Numbered from the stretch's first letter, positions 24,884 through 33,947 are shown. The stretch is DNA of 62,031 nucleotides from Oribacterium sp. KHPX15 (GCF_900107835.1 NZ_FNRG01000025.1:1-62031), one strand, 5' to 3'. Notes: generated from the letters alone by a model not told the origin. A program made the numbers and translations.

Positions 24884-26095
24884 ATCTTCCGGGTAAATAT
24901 CTCTTAGGTTGTCCATCTTGCACCCCATGTTCTCCAGGAGCAGGTCAAGTATGGTGGCAGCCACCATGCACTCGACGACAACATTGGCACGCTCAACGAC
25001 GGTGGGGTCGTGACGGCCCTTGATCTCGATGGTGACGTTTTCGCCATCCTCGTTGGCGGTGTGCTGAGGCTGACCGATGGAAGGAGTGGGCTTGAAGTAG
25101 GCTCTGATGACGATCTCGGCGCCGTCTGACATGCCTCCCAGGATACCTCCTGCGTGGTTGCTGGTGACCTGGAAGATCTCCTCCATCCCGCTGAACTCGC
25201 CGTTCTCCACCATCTCTTCATATTCTTCCGAAGAAAGAGGCTCCTGACCATGAGACATACGGAAGTGATTTATCTCCTCAAGTGAAGGCTCGTGTTCGAT
25301 GTCTTCATTGTCCTCCATATCCTCCAGGGGAGCAATGGGAACGGAAACCGCCTCGAATCCGTCATTGTTCTCTGAGCCACGCATTCGGGCAACCTTTGTG
25401 CCGTCACCGATCTCTACGGCCTTGACTGCACCGATGGACATGATAGCCTTGGCGAGGTTTGCGTCCAGCTTGTCGAAGACCGGCTCTCCGATCCCGGTGG
25501 GCATGTTGTTGACAAAGCAGGTCACCACGCCGCCGGCGCTGTCCATCTCGCTCTTAAGCTCCAGGATTTTCGCGTCCGCAGCTTCCCTGCCCTGAGGTGT
25601 AGTCACATCAATTCCCGCAAGCTCTGTAACCTCGGCATCCACAGTGATTCCGATATCCGCAAGAACCTTGGCAGCCACCGCGCCGCCGGCTACCCGCGCC
25701 AGAGTCTCACGGCCGCTGGACCTTCCGCCTCCGCGATAATCCCTGAACCCGTACTTCTGGAAGAATCCATAATCCGCATGTCCCGGACGGAAAACATGGG
25801 CGATATCCGAGTAATCCTTACTGTGCTGATTGGTATTTCTGACAATGATAGCGATAGGAGTTCCGGTTGTCACACCCTCAAAAACGCCCGACAGAATCTC
25901 GATCTTGTCGTCTTCCTTTCTGGCAGTGGTCTTCAGGTTCTGCCCCGGCTTTCTCCTGTCCATGTATGGCTGAATGTCATCTTCCGAGAGTTCCAGCCCC
26001 GCCGGACATCCGTCAATGACTACACCTAGTGCAGGTCCGTGGGACTCACCGAAAGTAGTTATCCTGAAAAGTTTTCCAAAAGTATTACCGGCCAT
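24881..26095 (-). CDS. aroC: Chorismate synthase
   Basis: This 404-residue enzyme converts EPSP to chorismate using reduced FMN, the last step of the shikimate pathway. Clear family motifs are FGESHGPALGVVIDG at the start, the central RPGHADYGF and GGGRSSGRET, GGMSDGAEIVIRAYFKPTPSI, and GRHDPTVVERA near the end. Between SVPIAP and FQVTSNHAGG lies an acidic stretch of about 55 residues (EDMEDNEDIEHEPSLEE..) that is longer than the usual loop and accounts for the length above the typical 360-390. It is flanked on its 3' side by dyad array A. Confidence 0.96.
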   Translation of the reverse strand: MAGNTFGKLFRITTFGESHGPALGVVIDGCPAGLELSEDDIQPYMDRRKPGQNLKTTARKEDDKIEILSGVFEGVTTGTPIAIIVRNTNQHSKDYSDIAHVFRPGHADYGFFQKYGFRDYRGGGRSSGRETLARVAGGAVAAKVLADIGITVDAEVTELAGIDVTTPQGREAADAKILELKSEMDSAGGVVTCFVNNMPTGIGEPVFDKLDANLAKAIMSIGAVKAVEIGDGTKVARMRGSENNDGFEAVSVPIAPLEDMEDNEDIEHEPSLEEINHFRMSHGQEPLSSEEYEEMVENGEFSGMEEIFQVTSNHAGGILGGMSDGAEIVIRAYFKPTPSIGQPQHTANEDGENVTIEIKGRHDPTVVERANVVVECMVAATILDLLLENMGCKMDNLRDIYPED

Positions 26096-26204
26096 ATATA
26101 TCTATATCCTTTCAAGCAAACATTTTTTCAATATACAGCAGAGATGCCTCTCTGCCCTGGGGTTAGACATTAGCCCTGAAATCCCTAACCCTCTTCGTTG
26201 TGAT

Positions 26205-26246
26205 AATAACACAAAATCGAGTAGAAAGGCATACCCTTCTACTCGA
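26205..26246 (-). terminator. Minus-strand terminator between lactonase gene and aroC
   Basis: The perfect 10 bp arms TCGAGTAGAA/TTCTACTCGA (26218-26246) are followed on the minus strand by TTTTGTGTTATT. Confidence 0.7.
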
Positions 26247-26357
26247 CCCGTAATATCTGCTATTCCAAATTCTGATTGATGTGTATCCATCTGTCTCTGA
26301 GAGATAATGTATCTTTCCAAGTGAATTGATGGAGTGCTGTGCTATCTTCGCTGCTGA

Positions 26358-27434
26358 TTATTTTTTCTGAGGAAGCTTAACCATGCAGATGCAGTTCGGC
26401 TCATCCACGCGGATTTCTCTTGCGCTCATTACCAGCAGGCCGTTGTCATAGTCAATGCTGAAGAAAGTCACGGTGCCTGACTCGTGGTTAGCCACTGCGA
26501 TATGCTTCTCATCAGGGAAGATGCAGAAATCCTTAGGATAAATTCCTGCGATAGGAAGACTTCCCTTCATGGTAAGGAGACCGGTCTCCACGTCACGATC
26601 GTATATGGAAACTGTATCGTTTCCGGCATTGGAACAGAAAACATGCTTTGCTTCCTTGTCCGGAGAGAATCTCATCTGTGCTGCCGCAATGAGATTGGTG
26701 TCGCCCTTTTCTTTGTGGGTGGGAATTTCCTGTATCTTCTCAAAAGTAACGTCGTCGTAGCCTGCGCCCTCTTCCATGCGGTAAACGCCGATGACATTCT
26801 TTATCTCATACATAAGATAAAGATACTTTCTGTCGGGAGAGAAACGGAAGTGACGGGGTGCAGATTTCAGCTCGCAGCGGATGGTGTCGATCTGGCGCAT
26901 CTTTCCGTCGCCCTTGTCAAATCTGAAAACACGCACCTGGTCTATACCGAGGTCAGCAACCATGATGTACTTCTGGTCGTCTGTCATTCTCGCACAGGAT
27001 ACATGGGGGCGGAAGGTTCTTTCTGCAACGGAGCCAATGCCTTTGTCATAAACACCGTCGACGATAGGTCCTACTGAGCCGTCTTTCTCCAGCTTGAGAA
27101 GTGTTGCCTTTCCGTCATGATAGCCTGAAACCATGATGTACTCATCATACTGGTCAACGGCAAGGTGGCATCCACGCATACCGCGGATGTTTCTCGTATT
27201 AAGCTTGCTGAGGGATCCGTTCTCCATGATACGGAAAGAAACGATACCCTCGTCTGAGATTGAATATAAGGTTCTCTGGTCTCTTGATGCTACAAGATAC
27301 GAAGAATTGTTGACCTCGATCTCTGTTCTCTTGATGAGAACGCCTTTCTCCACATCAACGTCGCATATGGTGATTCCCTTTGCGTTTCCGGTATAGCTGT
27401 ATGAACCGATATACGCCATGTATTTGTCTTTCAT
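26358..27434 (-). CDS. Lactonase-family seven-bladed beta-propeller protein (6-phosphogluconolactonase-like)
   Basis: This 358-residue protein has no signal peptide. It starts with MAYIGSYSYTGNAKGI and shows blade repeats such as HLAVDQYDEYIMV, RPHVSCARMTDDQKYIMVADLGIDQVRVF and PRHFRFSPDRKYLYLMYE. This is the YbhE/Pgl (lactonase, PF10282) pattern. Some members hydrolyse 6-phosphogluconolactone; others act on different lactones or are uncharacterised, so the substrate is open. GAGAGG precedes the start. It stands alone, with its own terminator before aroC. Confidence 0.85.
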   Translation of the reverse strand: MKDKYMAYIGSYSYTGNAKGITICDVDVEKGVLIKRTEIEVNNSSYLVASRDQRTLYSISDEGIVSFRIMENGSLSKLNTRNIRGMRGCHLAVDQYDEYIMVSGYHDGKATLLKLEKDGSVGPIVDGVYDKGIGSVAERTFRPHVSCARMTDDQKYIMVADLGIDQVRVFRFDKGDGKMRQIDTIRCELKSAPRHFRFSPDRKYLYLMYEIKNVIGVYRMEEGAGYDDVTFEKIQEIPTHKEKGDTNLIAAAQMRFSPDKEAKHVFCSNAGNDTVSIYDRDVETGLLTMKGSLPIAGIYPKDFCIFPDEKHIAVANHESGTVTFFSIDYDNGLLVMSAREIRVDEPNCICMVKLPQKK

Positions 27435-27576
27435 GATCTGCCTCTCACAACGTCCGAACTCACGGGCGTGACTCTCCTTTGGAATAATGTTTAAACTTCT
27501 CCATATTCTAACACAGATTGCGGCATTGTTACAATAATAACAGGTTACACTTTTTGCTATAATAGGGTAAAATAGT

Positions 27577-27868
27577 TAACAGTTCAGCCTGTGAACCATG
27601 GTGTACGAATGAGTAGTAGATATTCAAGTTCTGCTGCTCCATGACCCAAAACTCTAAAATCCGGAAATGAGTCATTGTTAAGAACGATTCTACATGACCC
27701 ATATCAACAAAACACCAGATATGAGTCAATGCCAAGTCCGATTCTACATGACCCATATCATCAAAACACCAGATATGAGTCAGTGCCAAGTCCGATTCTA
27801 CATGACTCATATCCCCGTAAAGCAGATTATGAGTCAAGCAAAAGCCTGGTCCACCGGCTGAACTGTTA
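27577..27868. repeat. Dyad array B: four TGACy..rGTCA dyads bounded by terminal inverted repeats
   Basis: Dyads lie at 27642-27674, 27695-27728, 27749-27782 and 27803-27836, with exactly 20 bp between neighbours. Typical arms are TGACCCATATC and GATATGAGTCA. The array is bracketed by TAACAGTTCAGCCTGTG (27577-27593) and its inverted copy, reading TAACAGTTCAGCCGGTG on the minus strand (27868-27852). Confidence 0.85.
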
Positions 27869-27876
27869 CGTAAAAT

Positions 27877-27905
27877 ATTGTAATGGGGTCTGACCCCATT
27901 ACAAT
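27877..27905. repeat. REP-like palindrome, GGGGTCTGACCCC family, perfect copy
   Basis: Two 14 bp arms (ATTGTAATGGGGTC and complement) around one T. It lies directly upstream of the cca ribosome binding site and could pair in the mRNA. Confidence 0.75.
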
Positions 27906-27918
27906 GGAAGGAAGACAG

Positions 27919-29271
27919 ATGGAAAAGATAACATTACCGGAAAACGTAAAACATATAATTAAGAAGCTTGAGGATGCGGGTCATGAGGCCTACGCCGTGG
28001 GCGGCTGCGTGAGAGACTGCCTTCTGGGGCGGCTTCCCGAGGACTGGGATATAACCACCAGCGCAAAGCCTGAGGAGATCAAGAAGGTGTTCAAAAGAAC
28101 CATCGACACCGGAATACAGCACGGTACCGTTACGGTTCTTCTGAAGGCTCACAAAGGAGAGGATGAATCAAAGGAAGCTGAGGCCCTGGAAGGAGTTGAC
28201 TATGCTCCGGGCGCTGCCGATATGCAGTCCACCGTTCGCACAGGCAAGGGCTTCATCGGCTACGAGGTAACCACCTACCGAATCGATGGCGAGTATCTGG
28301 ATGGCCGCCACCCCAGCACAGTGACATTCACCCCGTCCCTCCACGAGGATCTCGCAAGAAGAGATTTCACCATCAATGCCATGGCCGTTAATGCTGACTC
28401 CGGCCTGGTGGATGACTTCGGCGGCATGAAGGACATGGAGGCTCATGTCATAAGAGCAGTGGGCGATGCGAAGCAGCGGTTTACGGAGGATGCCCTCAGA
28501 ATGCTTAGAGCCCTGAGATTTTCGGCGCAGCTCGGCTTCGAGATCGATCCGGAAACCTACGAGGCCATAAAGGAACTGGCTCCAAACCTCACTAACGTGT
28601 CAAAGGAGAGGATCAATGTTGAGCTCACAAAGCTTCTCATGTCAGATCATCCGAACCATATAGCCCTTGTGTCGGAGAGCGGACTTTCCGGTTATATTTC
28701 CGATCATTTTGATGATGCCTTTGATGTTACAAACGAGATGGGCGCGCCTTATCCCGATATCCGTCAGTGGATCCCCGACGGAATCCCGAACGAAAAGTAT
28801 GTGAGATGGGGCACCTTCCTGAGAGCGGTTCCGGAGGAGGCAAAGATCATCCTTAAGGAACTGAAGATGGATAACGACACCATTGATAAAGCCCGGATCA
28901 TCGCGGGACTTTTCGATGAGGATCTTCCGGAAAGCATTTATGAAGTGAGAAAGACTCTGTCGGTTATAGGCTTTGATACCTACCTCGCATTCCTTGATGC
29001 AGATGAATGCTTAAACCGCCAGATAACAGGTGATGAACCGGCAAAGCGTCTCGAAAGGATCAGGGTAACGAGAAATCACGTGGAAGCCGTTAGAGATGCG
29101 GGCGACTGCATTAGCCTCTCTGACCTGAAGGTCACAGGCACAGACCTCATGGAAATGGGAATCCCCAAGGGACCAGAGGTTGGCATGATCCTCAACATGC
29201 TCCTGGACGAGGTGCTGAAGGTGCCGTCGAGAAACGAAAAAGATGTGCTTTTGGCATTGGCCAGAAGATAA
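27919..29271 (+). CDS. cca: CCA tRNA nucleotidyltransferase
   Basis: This 450-residue class II nucleotidyltransferase adds or repairs the 3' CCA of tRNAs. The catalytic head shows YAVGGCVRDCLLGRLPEDWDITT with the metal-binding DWD. LARRDFTINAMAVN, RFTEDALRMLRALRF and a helical body follow. I chose ATG 27919 (MEKITLPENV), 9 nt after GGAAGG; an in-frame ATG at 27883 lies inside the REP palindrome and would add 12 unlikely residues. Confidence 0.94.
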   Translation: MEKITLPENVKHIIKKLEDAGHEAYAVGGCVRDCLLGRLPEDWDITTSAKPEEIKKVFKRTIDTGIQHGTVTVLLKAHKGEDESKEAEALEGVDYAPGAADMQSTVRTGKGFIGYEVTTYRIDGEYLDGRHPSTVTFTPSLHEDLARRDFTINAMAVNADSGLVDDFGGMKDMEAHVIRAVGDAKQRFTEDALRMLRALRFSAQLGFEIDPETYEAIKELAPNLTNVSKERINVELTKLLMSDHPNHIALVSESGLSGYISDHFDDAFDVTNEMGAPYPDIRQWIPDGIPNEKYVRWGTFLRAVPEEAKIILKELKMDNDTIDKARIIAGLFDEDLPESIYEVRKTLSVIGFDTYLAFLDADECLNRQITGDEPAKRLERIRVTRNHVEAVRDAGDCISLSDLKVTGTDLMEMGIPKGPEVGMILNMLLDEVLKVPSRNEKDVLLALARR

Positions 29272-29616
29272 GAAATATAGCTTGAGTCTGAGGGCATCCA
29301 TTTAAAGCCGTTAAGCTGAGTCGTGAAAAATCAAAATCGGCCCCCTTAGAACCACTTGGATTACTTTTTCCTTAGCACCCTCGCCAAGTCAGAGTTTTCA
29401 TAAAGAAAATCTCTGACATTGGCGAGGGCCTAGTGGTTCTTAGGGGGCCAATTTTAGATTTTTCCGACGAAGCGCCTCGGCTTTAAATGGATGCCCTCAG
29501 ACTCTTGATGATACCGTCTAAAATTGGTATATTTATAAGTAGCTTTTACATTTATCATTAATCACCTCGACCGTGCAAAAATCATGCATGGCGGGTCATA
29601 GAGAGGGGAACTAAAT
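29272..29616. other. Intergenic region holding a long fold-back element
   Basis: No gene is seen. Most of the gap is the 221 bp inverted-repeat element at 29284-29504. The remainder leads to the GAGAGGGG ribosome binding site of the phosphoglucomutase. Confidence 0.6.
29284..29504. mobile_element. 221 bp fold-back (MITE-like) element
   Basis: The ends are perfect 27 bp inverted repeats (29284-29310 and 29478-29504) beginning GAGTCTGAGGGCATCC. Further inside, GGCCCCCT..AGAACCACT and CCCTCGCCAA..TCAGAG meet their complements, so nearly the whole element folds into one hairpin with a loop near 29396-29411. The left arm has about 20 extra bases. There is no coding capacity. The GAGGGCATCC core also forms the hairpin at 46673-46706. 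Confidence 0.75.
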
Positions 29617-31299
29617 ATGTATCAAGATGAATATGAGCGCTGGCTTGCTGCCGACCTTCAGGATGTTGATTTAAAGACTGAGCTTCAGGGAATCAAGGGT
29701 GATGATGAAGCTATCAAGGAGCGTTTTGCGGTTGCATTAAAGTTCGGAACAGCAGGTCTCAGAGGAACTCTCGGTGCCGGAACAAACCGCATGAATATCT
29801 GGGTTGTTCGTCAGGCTACACAGGGTGTTGCTGACTGGGTAAAGACTCAGGGCGGCACACAGACAGTTGCCATCAGTTACGACTCTCGTCTCAAGGGCTG
29901 GAATTTCGCACGTGAAGCAGCAGGCGTTCTCGCTGCCAATGGTATCAATGTTCGTATCTATGACGAGCTTATGCCGGTTCCCGCACTTTCCTTCGCAACC
30001 CGTTACTACAAGTGCAATGCAGGTATCATGGTTACAGCATCTCACAACCCTGCAAAGTACAACGGCTACAAGGCATACGGTCCTGACGGCTGCCAGATGA
30101 CAGATGATGCGGCAGCTATCGTTTATGAGCAGATCCAGAAGACAGACGTTCTTACAGGCGCTAAGTACATCAGTTTCTCAGAAGGTGTTGAGAAGGGTCT
30201 TATCAAGTTCGTAGGCGACGATTGCAAGAAGGGCCTTTATGATGCCATCGAGTCACGCCAGGTTCGTCCGGGTGTTGCAAAGAACTCAGGACTCAAGCTG
30301 GTTTACACTCCTCTCAACGGAACCGGACTTGTTCCCGTTACCAAGGTTCTCAATGACATCGGCATCGACGACATTACCATCGTTCCCGAGCAGGAGTACC
30401 CGAACGGTTACTTCACAACCTGCTCATATCCTAACCCTGAGATCTTCGAGGCTATGGAAAAGGGTCTCGAGCTTTGCAAGAAGGAAGGCGCAGATCTTCT
30501 CCTCGCAACTGATCCCGATGCAGACCGTGTTGGTATCGCCATGAAGTGTCCGGACGGAACTTATGAGCTGGTTACCGGAAACGAGATGGGTGTACTTCTT
30601 CTCGATTACATCTGCGCAGGCCGCAAGGAGCAGGGCACTATGCCTGAGAAGCCCGTAGCAGTTAAGTCCATCGTTTCCACACCTCTTGCCAATGCTGTTG
30701 CCGAGCATTATGGCGTTGAGCTGAGAGAGGTTCTCACCGGTTTCAAGTGGATCGGCGACCAGATCGCACAGCTTGAGGCAGCAGGCGAGGTTGAGCGTTT
30801 CATTTTCGGATTTGAGGAGTCCTATGGATACCTTTCAGGCTCATACGTAAGAGATAAGGATGCCGTAGTTGGTTCAATGCTTATCTGCGAGATGGCTGCT
30901 TACTACCGCTCAATCGGTTCTTCCATCAAGCAGAGACTTGAGGAGATCTACAAGGAGTACGGACGTTACCTCAACAAGGTAGATTCCTTCGAGTTCCCCG
31001 GTCTCAGCGGAATGGATAAGATGGCATCCATCATGGAAGGTCTTCGTAAGGAAGCTCCCGCAGAGTTCGCAGGCAAGAAGGTTGTTAAGGTTACCGACTA
31101 CGAGAAGACAGAGGAGACAGGACTTCCAAAGGCCAATGTTCTCATCTATGGTCTCGATGACGGTTCTACCATCGTCGTAAGACCTTCAGGTACAGAGCCG
31201 AAGATCAAGACTTACTTCACAACCCTCGGTAAGGACCTCCAGGCAGCAGAGGCTGAGAAGGATAAGCTTGCAGCAGCTGTAAAGCCTATACTCGAGTGA
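29617..31299 (+). CDS. pgcA: Phosphoglucomutase / phosphomannomutase family (alpha-D-phosphohexomutase)
   Basis: This 560-residue enzyme most likely interconverts glucose-1-phosphate and glucose-6-phosphate. The N-terminal GTAGLRG, the phosphoserine loop TASHNPAKYNGYK (near residue 140), the metal loop DPDADRVG (near 300), the sugar loop GFEESYGYLSG (near 400) and the phosphate-binding RPSGTEPKIKTY near the end are all present. GAGAGGGG precedes the start. Gene order is monocistronic with a terminator after it. It could take up the glucose-1-phosphate made by the GH13_18 enzyme at 40252, although it is not linked to that operon. Confidence 0.92.
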   Translation: MYQDEYERWLAADLQDVDLKTELQGIKGDDEAIKERFAVALKFGTAGLRGTLGAGTNRMNIWVVRQATQGVADWVKTQGGTQTVAISYDSRLKGWNFAREAAGVLAANGINVRIYDELMPVPALSFATRYYKCNAGIMVTASHNPAKYNGYKAYGPDGCQMTDDAAAIVYEQIQKTDVLTGAKYISFSEGVEKGLIKFVGDDCKKGLYDAIESRQVRPGVAKNSGLKLVYTPLNGTGLVPVTKVLNDIGIDDITIVPEQEYPNGYFTTCSYPNPEIFEAMEKGLELCKKEGADLLLATDPDADRVGIAMKCPDGTYELVTGNEMGVLLLDYICAGRKEQGTMPEKPVAVKSIVSTPLANAVAEHYGVELREVLTGFKWIGDQIAQLEAAGEVERFIFGFEESYGYLSGSYVRDKDAVVGSMLICEMAAYYRSIGSSIKQRLEEIYKEYGRYLNKVDSFEFPGLSGMDKMASIMEGLRKEAPAEFAGKKVVKVTDYEKTEETGLPKANVLIYGLDDGSTIVVRPSGTEPKIKTYFTTLGKDLQAAEAEKDKLAAAVKPILE

Positions 31300-31325
31300 T
31301 TTAATGAATAAGGTTTAAATTTCAG

Positions 31326-31361
31326 AAAAGGATTGTCGCTTGAGGCGGCAGTCCTTTTTTC
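31326..31361 (+). terminator. Terminator after phosphoglucomutase gene
   Basis: The AAAAGGAyTGyCGC stem pairs with its complement and ends in TTTTTT. Confidence 0.8.
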
Positions 31362-31460
31362 GTGGGTAAATCACCGGCGGATGGTGTATATATTAACCAG
31401 AACAAAAAAATATGATATTATAGTGCAGTCACGTATGTGGCTGCATTTTTTTGCGACACA

Positions 31461-31517
31461 ATCCACCGGGTTAACCACCGGGGACGGTTCGGAACTATCC
31501 CTGATGGTTCAGTGGAT
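31461..31517. repeat. REP-like element, GGGGACGGTTC family
   Basis: The ends ATCCAC and GTGGAT form inverted repeats around CACCGGGGACGGTTC and a degenerate second copy (CCCTGATGGTTC). It lies just upstream of the acyltransferase gene. Confidence 0.55.
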
Positions 31518-31531
31518 TTTATAGGAGTTTT

Positions 31532-32758
31532 ATGGCTGACGGCAGGAACCTAAGGTATGACAATGCAAAAGGGATTTTGATAATACTTGTGGTGGTGGGG
31601 CATTTTCTGCTTCCCGTAAAGGGTCACACCAGAGTATGCAGCAATATATTTTTCCTGATATATACATTTCACATGGCAGCATTTACCTTTATATCCGGGC
31701 TATTTTCCCGGGGTATTTACAGGGAGATACAGGGACGGAAAAGATTCAACTGGTCAAGATGGTTCAGGACTCTTGTGCTGTACATCGTATTTGAGATCAT
31801 TACATTCTTTTCTGAGATACCTGCCTACGGAAAAACCTCAGATTTTCCCAATTTCCTTAAAGACACCGGAGCCCCGTGGTATCTGTTTGCTCTGCTCATA
31901 TGGTATCTTTTCATACCTTTCTTCAGTTTATTTAAGGATAAATACATAAGGATCGGGTCGGATAAAAAATATCGCCGAAACAACATAATATATCGAAAAA
32001 AAGCTTTGAAGATCCCCTGCAGTCTGCATTTGTGGATATGTATAACGATATTGTCTCTCGCCGGAGGTTATTTCCAGGTATTTGAGAAATATCTGGAACT
32101 GGACAGAGTTATCAGCTTCGCACCGTTTTTCTTTGCGGGATATTTTCTTGGACAGGAAAAGCTGGAGAAATATTATGATTACCGGAAAGTGTTTTCAGTG
32201 TTCTCATCATTGAATCTCCTGATCACTGCAGCGTCCGTCATCGCTGTTGGATTTTTTATGTTCGACTACCTGTGGGACTATCGTTATGTAGTATATGGAT
32301 CCTGGTATGAAAAGGTTTCACCACTGGGAATAGACGGCAGACTTTATATGGGCAGTCTTTCTACTGAGTGGATAGTGAGGCTTGTATGGTACATTATGGC
32401 CGGAAATATGACCTTCACATTTTTGCGGTTCATGCCTACGGATTACATTCCTTTTATAACAAAAACAGGACAGAGGACACTTCAGATTTATATCCTTCAC
32501 AGACCAATTAGGGACCTGATACTTGCCGCCGGTTATATCACTTGTGTGGATCCGTCAAATCTTTCTCAGCTTTCCATATTGATTGTTTGCAGTGTGCTGC
32601 TGACGGTGGTGCTTTCAGCGAAGATATTCGCCTTTCCTTTTAGTACTCTGCTGTACCTTGTGGAGTCCTGTTTGGCATCCGGAGCCAAATACAAATCTAA
32701 ATCAAAATATAAATTCGGAAGTAAAGGCAAAGATAAATCCCAAAGTCACAATAGATGA
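31532..32758 (+). CDS. Membrane acyltransferase (acyltransferase 3 family)
   Basis: This 408-residue protein with about ten membrane segments starts NAKGILIILVVVGHFLLP. The GH pair near residue 27 is the conserved histidine of acyltransferase-3/fucose-4-O-acetylase type enzymes, and FISGLFSR follows. These proteins O-acetylate cell-surface glycans or move acyl groups across the membrane. The tail (about 385-408) is Lys/Ser-rich and cytoplasmic. AGGAG precedes the ATG. The acceptor is unknown. Confidence 0.82.
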   Translation: MADGRNLRYDNAKGILIILVVVGHFLLPVKGHTRVCSNIFFLIYTFHMAAFTFISGLFSRGIYREIQGRKRFNWSRWFRTLVLYIVFEIITFFSEIPAYGKTSDFPNFLKDTGAPWYLFALLIWYLFIPFFSLFKDKYIRIGSDKKYRRNNIIYRKKALKIPCSLHLWICITILSLAGGYFQVFEKYLELDRVISFAPFFFAGYFLGQEKLEKYYDYRKVFSVFSSLNLLITAASVIAVGFFMFDYLWDYRYVVYGSWYEKVSPLGIDGRLYMGSLSTEWIVRLVWYIMAGNMTFTFLRFMPTDYIPFITKTGQRTLQIYILHRPIRDLILAAGYITCVDPSNLSQLSILIVCSVLLTVVLSAKIFAFPFSTLLYLVESCLASGAKYKSKSKYKFGSKGKDKSQSHNR

Positions 32759-32850
32759 AAAATGAAGAGTCCGGTGGTTTAGGATATCAAGTAAGCAGTG
32801 GCTGCACTTGTTTTTGCGATAATGCTGTCACGCGAAAAAAGTAATTATGG

Positions 32851-33846
32851 ATGGGAGAAAATTTTTCAGTTATGTACGTTTATATTGAAAACCTTTGGAT
32901 ATTTGAGGACTACACTATACTTCAGTGGGCATTGTTTTTTATTCTCTACTGTATGCTGGGGTGGGTGTTTGAGTCGACCTACTGTTCCATAAAGGAGCTC
33001 AAGCTTCTTAACCGCGGTTTCTGTCATGGACCCTGGCTTCCGATTTACGGGTCGGGAGCTATACTTATGCTTGTATTTGCCGGACCTTTCAAGGGTGAGT
33101 ACTGGAAGGCATTTCTGACGGGAATGTTGGTTGGATCGGCGCTGGAGCTGGTGACCGGTTACCTCATGTTTCATATTTTCCATATGAGATGGTGGGATTA
33201 CAGTCAAAATCCACTCAACTTTCACGGTTATATCTGTCTGTATACATCCATTGCCTGGGGAGCTCTTGCGGTGATTTTCATCGAGTTTATTCATCCCCGG
33301 GTTTCTGTGATTTCAAAGGACTGGACCTACACCGGATTTGTGGTGGCGGTCACCATGCTGTATACGCTGTTCATTGAAGATGTTATCTTTTCCGTTATCG
33401 GTGCCCTTGATCTCAAAAAACGACTTGAGAATCTTGCCGCTAACAGCGAGGAGATACAGGCACTCAAACTCAATATCTCTGAAGCCAAAACTAAATTTCT
33501 GGAGCTTCAGGAGCAGGCAAAGGCCAATGTTTCCGAGGTGAAATCCATCGCTGAAACCGAGGGCAATCTGGCCGCCGCCAAGGCAGTCAGCCTAAAGCTC
33601 CACAGCCTTCACATGACAGAACGTCTTCGTGTGCTGGAGGATGGCGGAGATGAAAAGTCAGGCCGCATGAACTGGTGGGTTGCAAGTATGCTGAGAAACA
33701 ACCCTACATTAAAAGGAGGTTCCGAAAGCTTTGAAAAGCTTCGTGAAGCAGCCGGAAGATACAAAGAGGGTTTTCAAAAAATAGAAGCCCGTATAGAAAA
33801 AGAATTCGAAAATCTCAGAGATGAGCATATCGATGAGATGGAATAA
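32851..33846 (+). CDS. CmpB-like (PF06541) multi-pass membrane protein
   Basis: This 331-residue protein shows LYCMLGWVFESTYCSI, NRGFCHGPWLPIYGSGA and WWDYSQNPLNFHGYICLYTSIAWG, signatures of the family annotated as putative ABC transporter permease CmpB, in about six membrane segments. A long coiled-coil tail (about 190-331) extends into the cytoplasm. No ATPase gene is adjacent, and transport function for this family is unproven. The start is uncertain: ATG 32851 has no ribosome binding site, while ATG 32872 has GGGAG at long spacing. Confidence 0.75.
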   Translation: MGENFSVMYVYIENLWIFEDYTILQWALFFILYCMLGWVFESTYCSIKELKLLNRGFCHGPWLPIYGSGAILMLVFAGPFKGEYWKAFLTGMLVGSALELVTGYLMFHIFHMRWWDYSQNPLNFHGYICLYTSIAWGALAVIFIEFIHPRVSVISKDWTYTGFVVAVTMLYTLFIEDVIFSVIGALDLKKRLENLAANSEEIQALKLNISEAKTKFLELQEQAKANVSEVKSIAETEGNLAAAKAVSLKLHSLHMTERLRVLEDGGDEKSGRMNWWVASMLRNNPTLKGGSESFEKLREAAGRYKEGFQKIEARIEKEFENLRDEHIDEME

Positions 33847-33887
33847 ATGATAGCAGGAGTGCCATATACCAACCCCGTCCCTCTGGC

Positions 33888-33906
33888 CCACCGACTGAAC
33901 TGTTAC
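33888..33906 (-). repeat. Solo terminal repeat of the dyad-array family
   Basis: On the minus strand it reads GTAACAGTTCAGTCGGTGG, differing at one base from the right end of array B. No dyads adjoin it. Confidence 0.6.
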
Positions 33907-33947
33907 TACTATGGCTTATATAGGCTAATTACTATGGTTTATGTTTG

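Larger units (their letters stand above)
27435..27918 (+). other. Intergenic region between lactonase gene and cca
   Basis: This gap between divergent genes contains an extended -10 (TGcTATAAT, TATAAT at 27558-27563) pointing at cca, with no good -35. Dyad array B with its terminal inverted repeats follows, then a perfect REP palindrome at 27877-27905. If the -10 is used, the whole array lies in the cca 5' leader. Confidence 0.5.

Noticed and set aside
27883-27918. Upstream start for cca
   Set aside because: The extra codons lie in the REP palindrome. ATG 27919 has the better ribosome binding site and matches the family's N-terminus.
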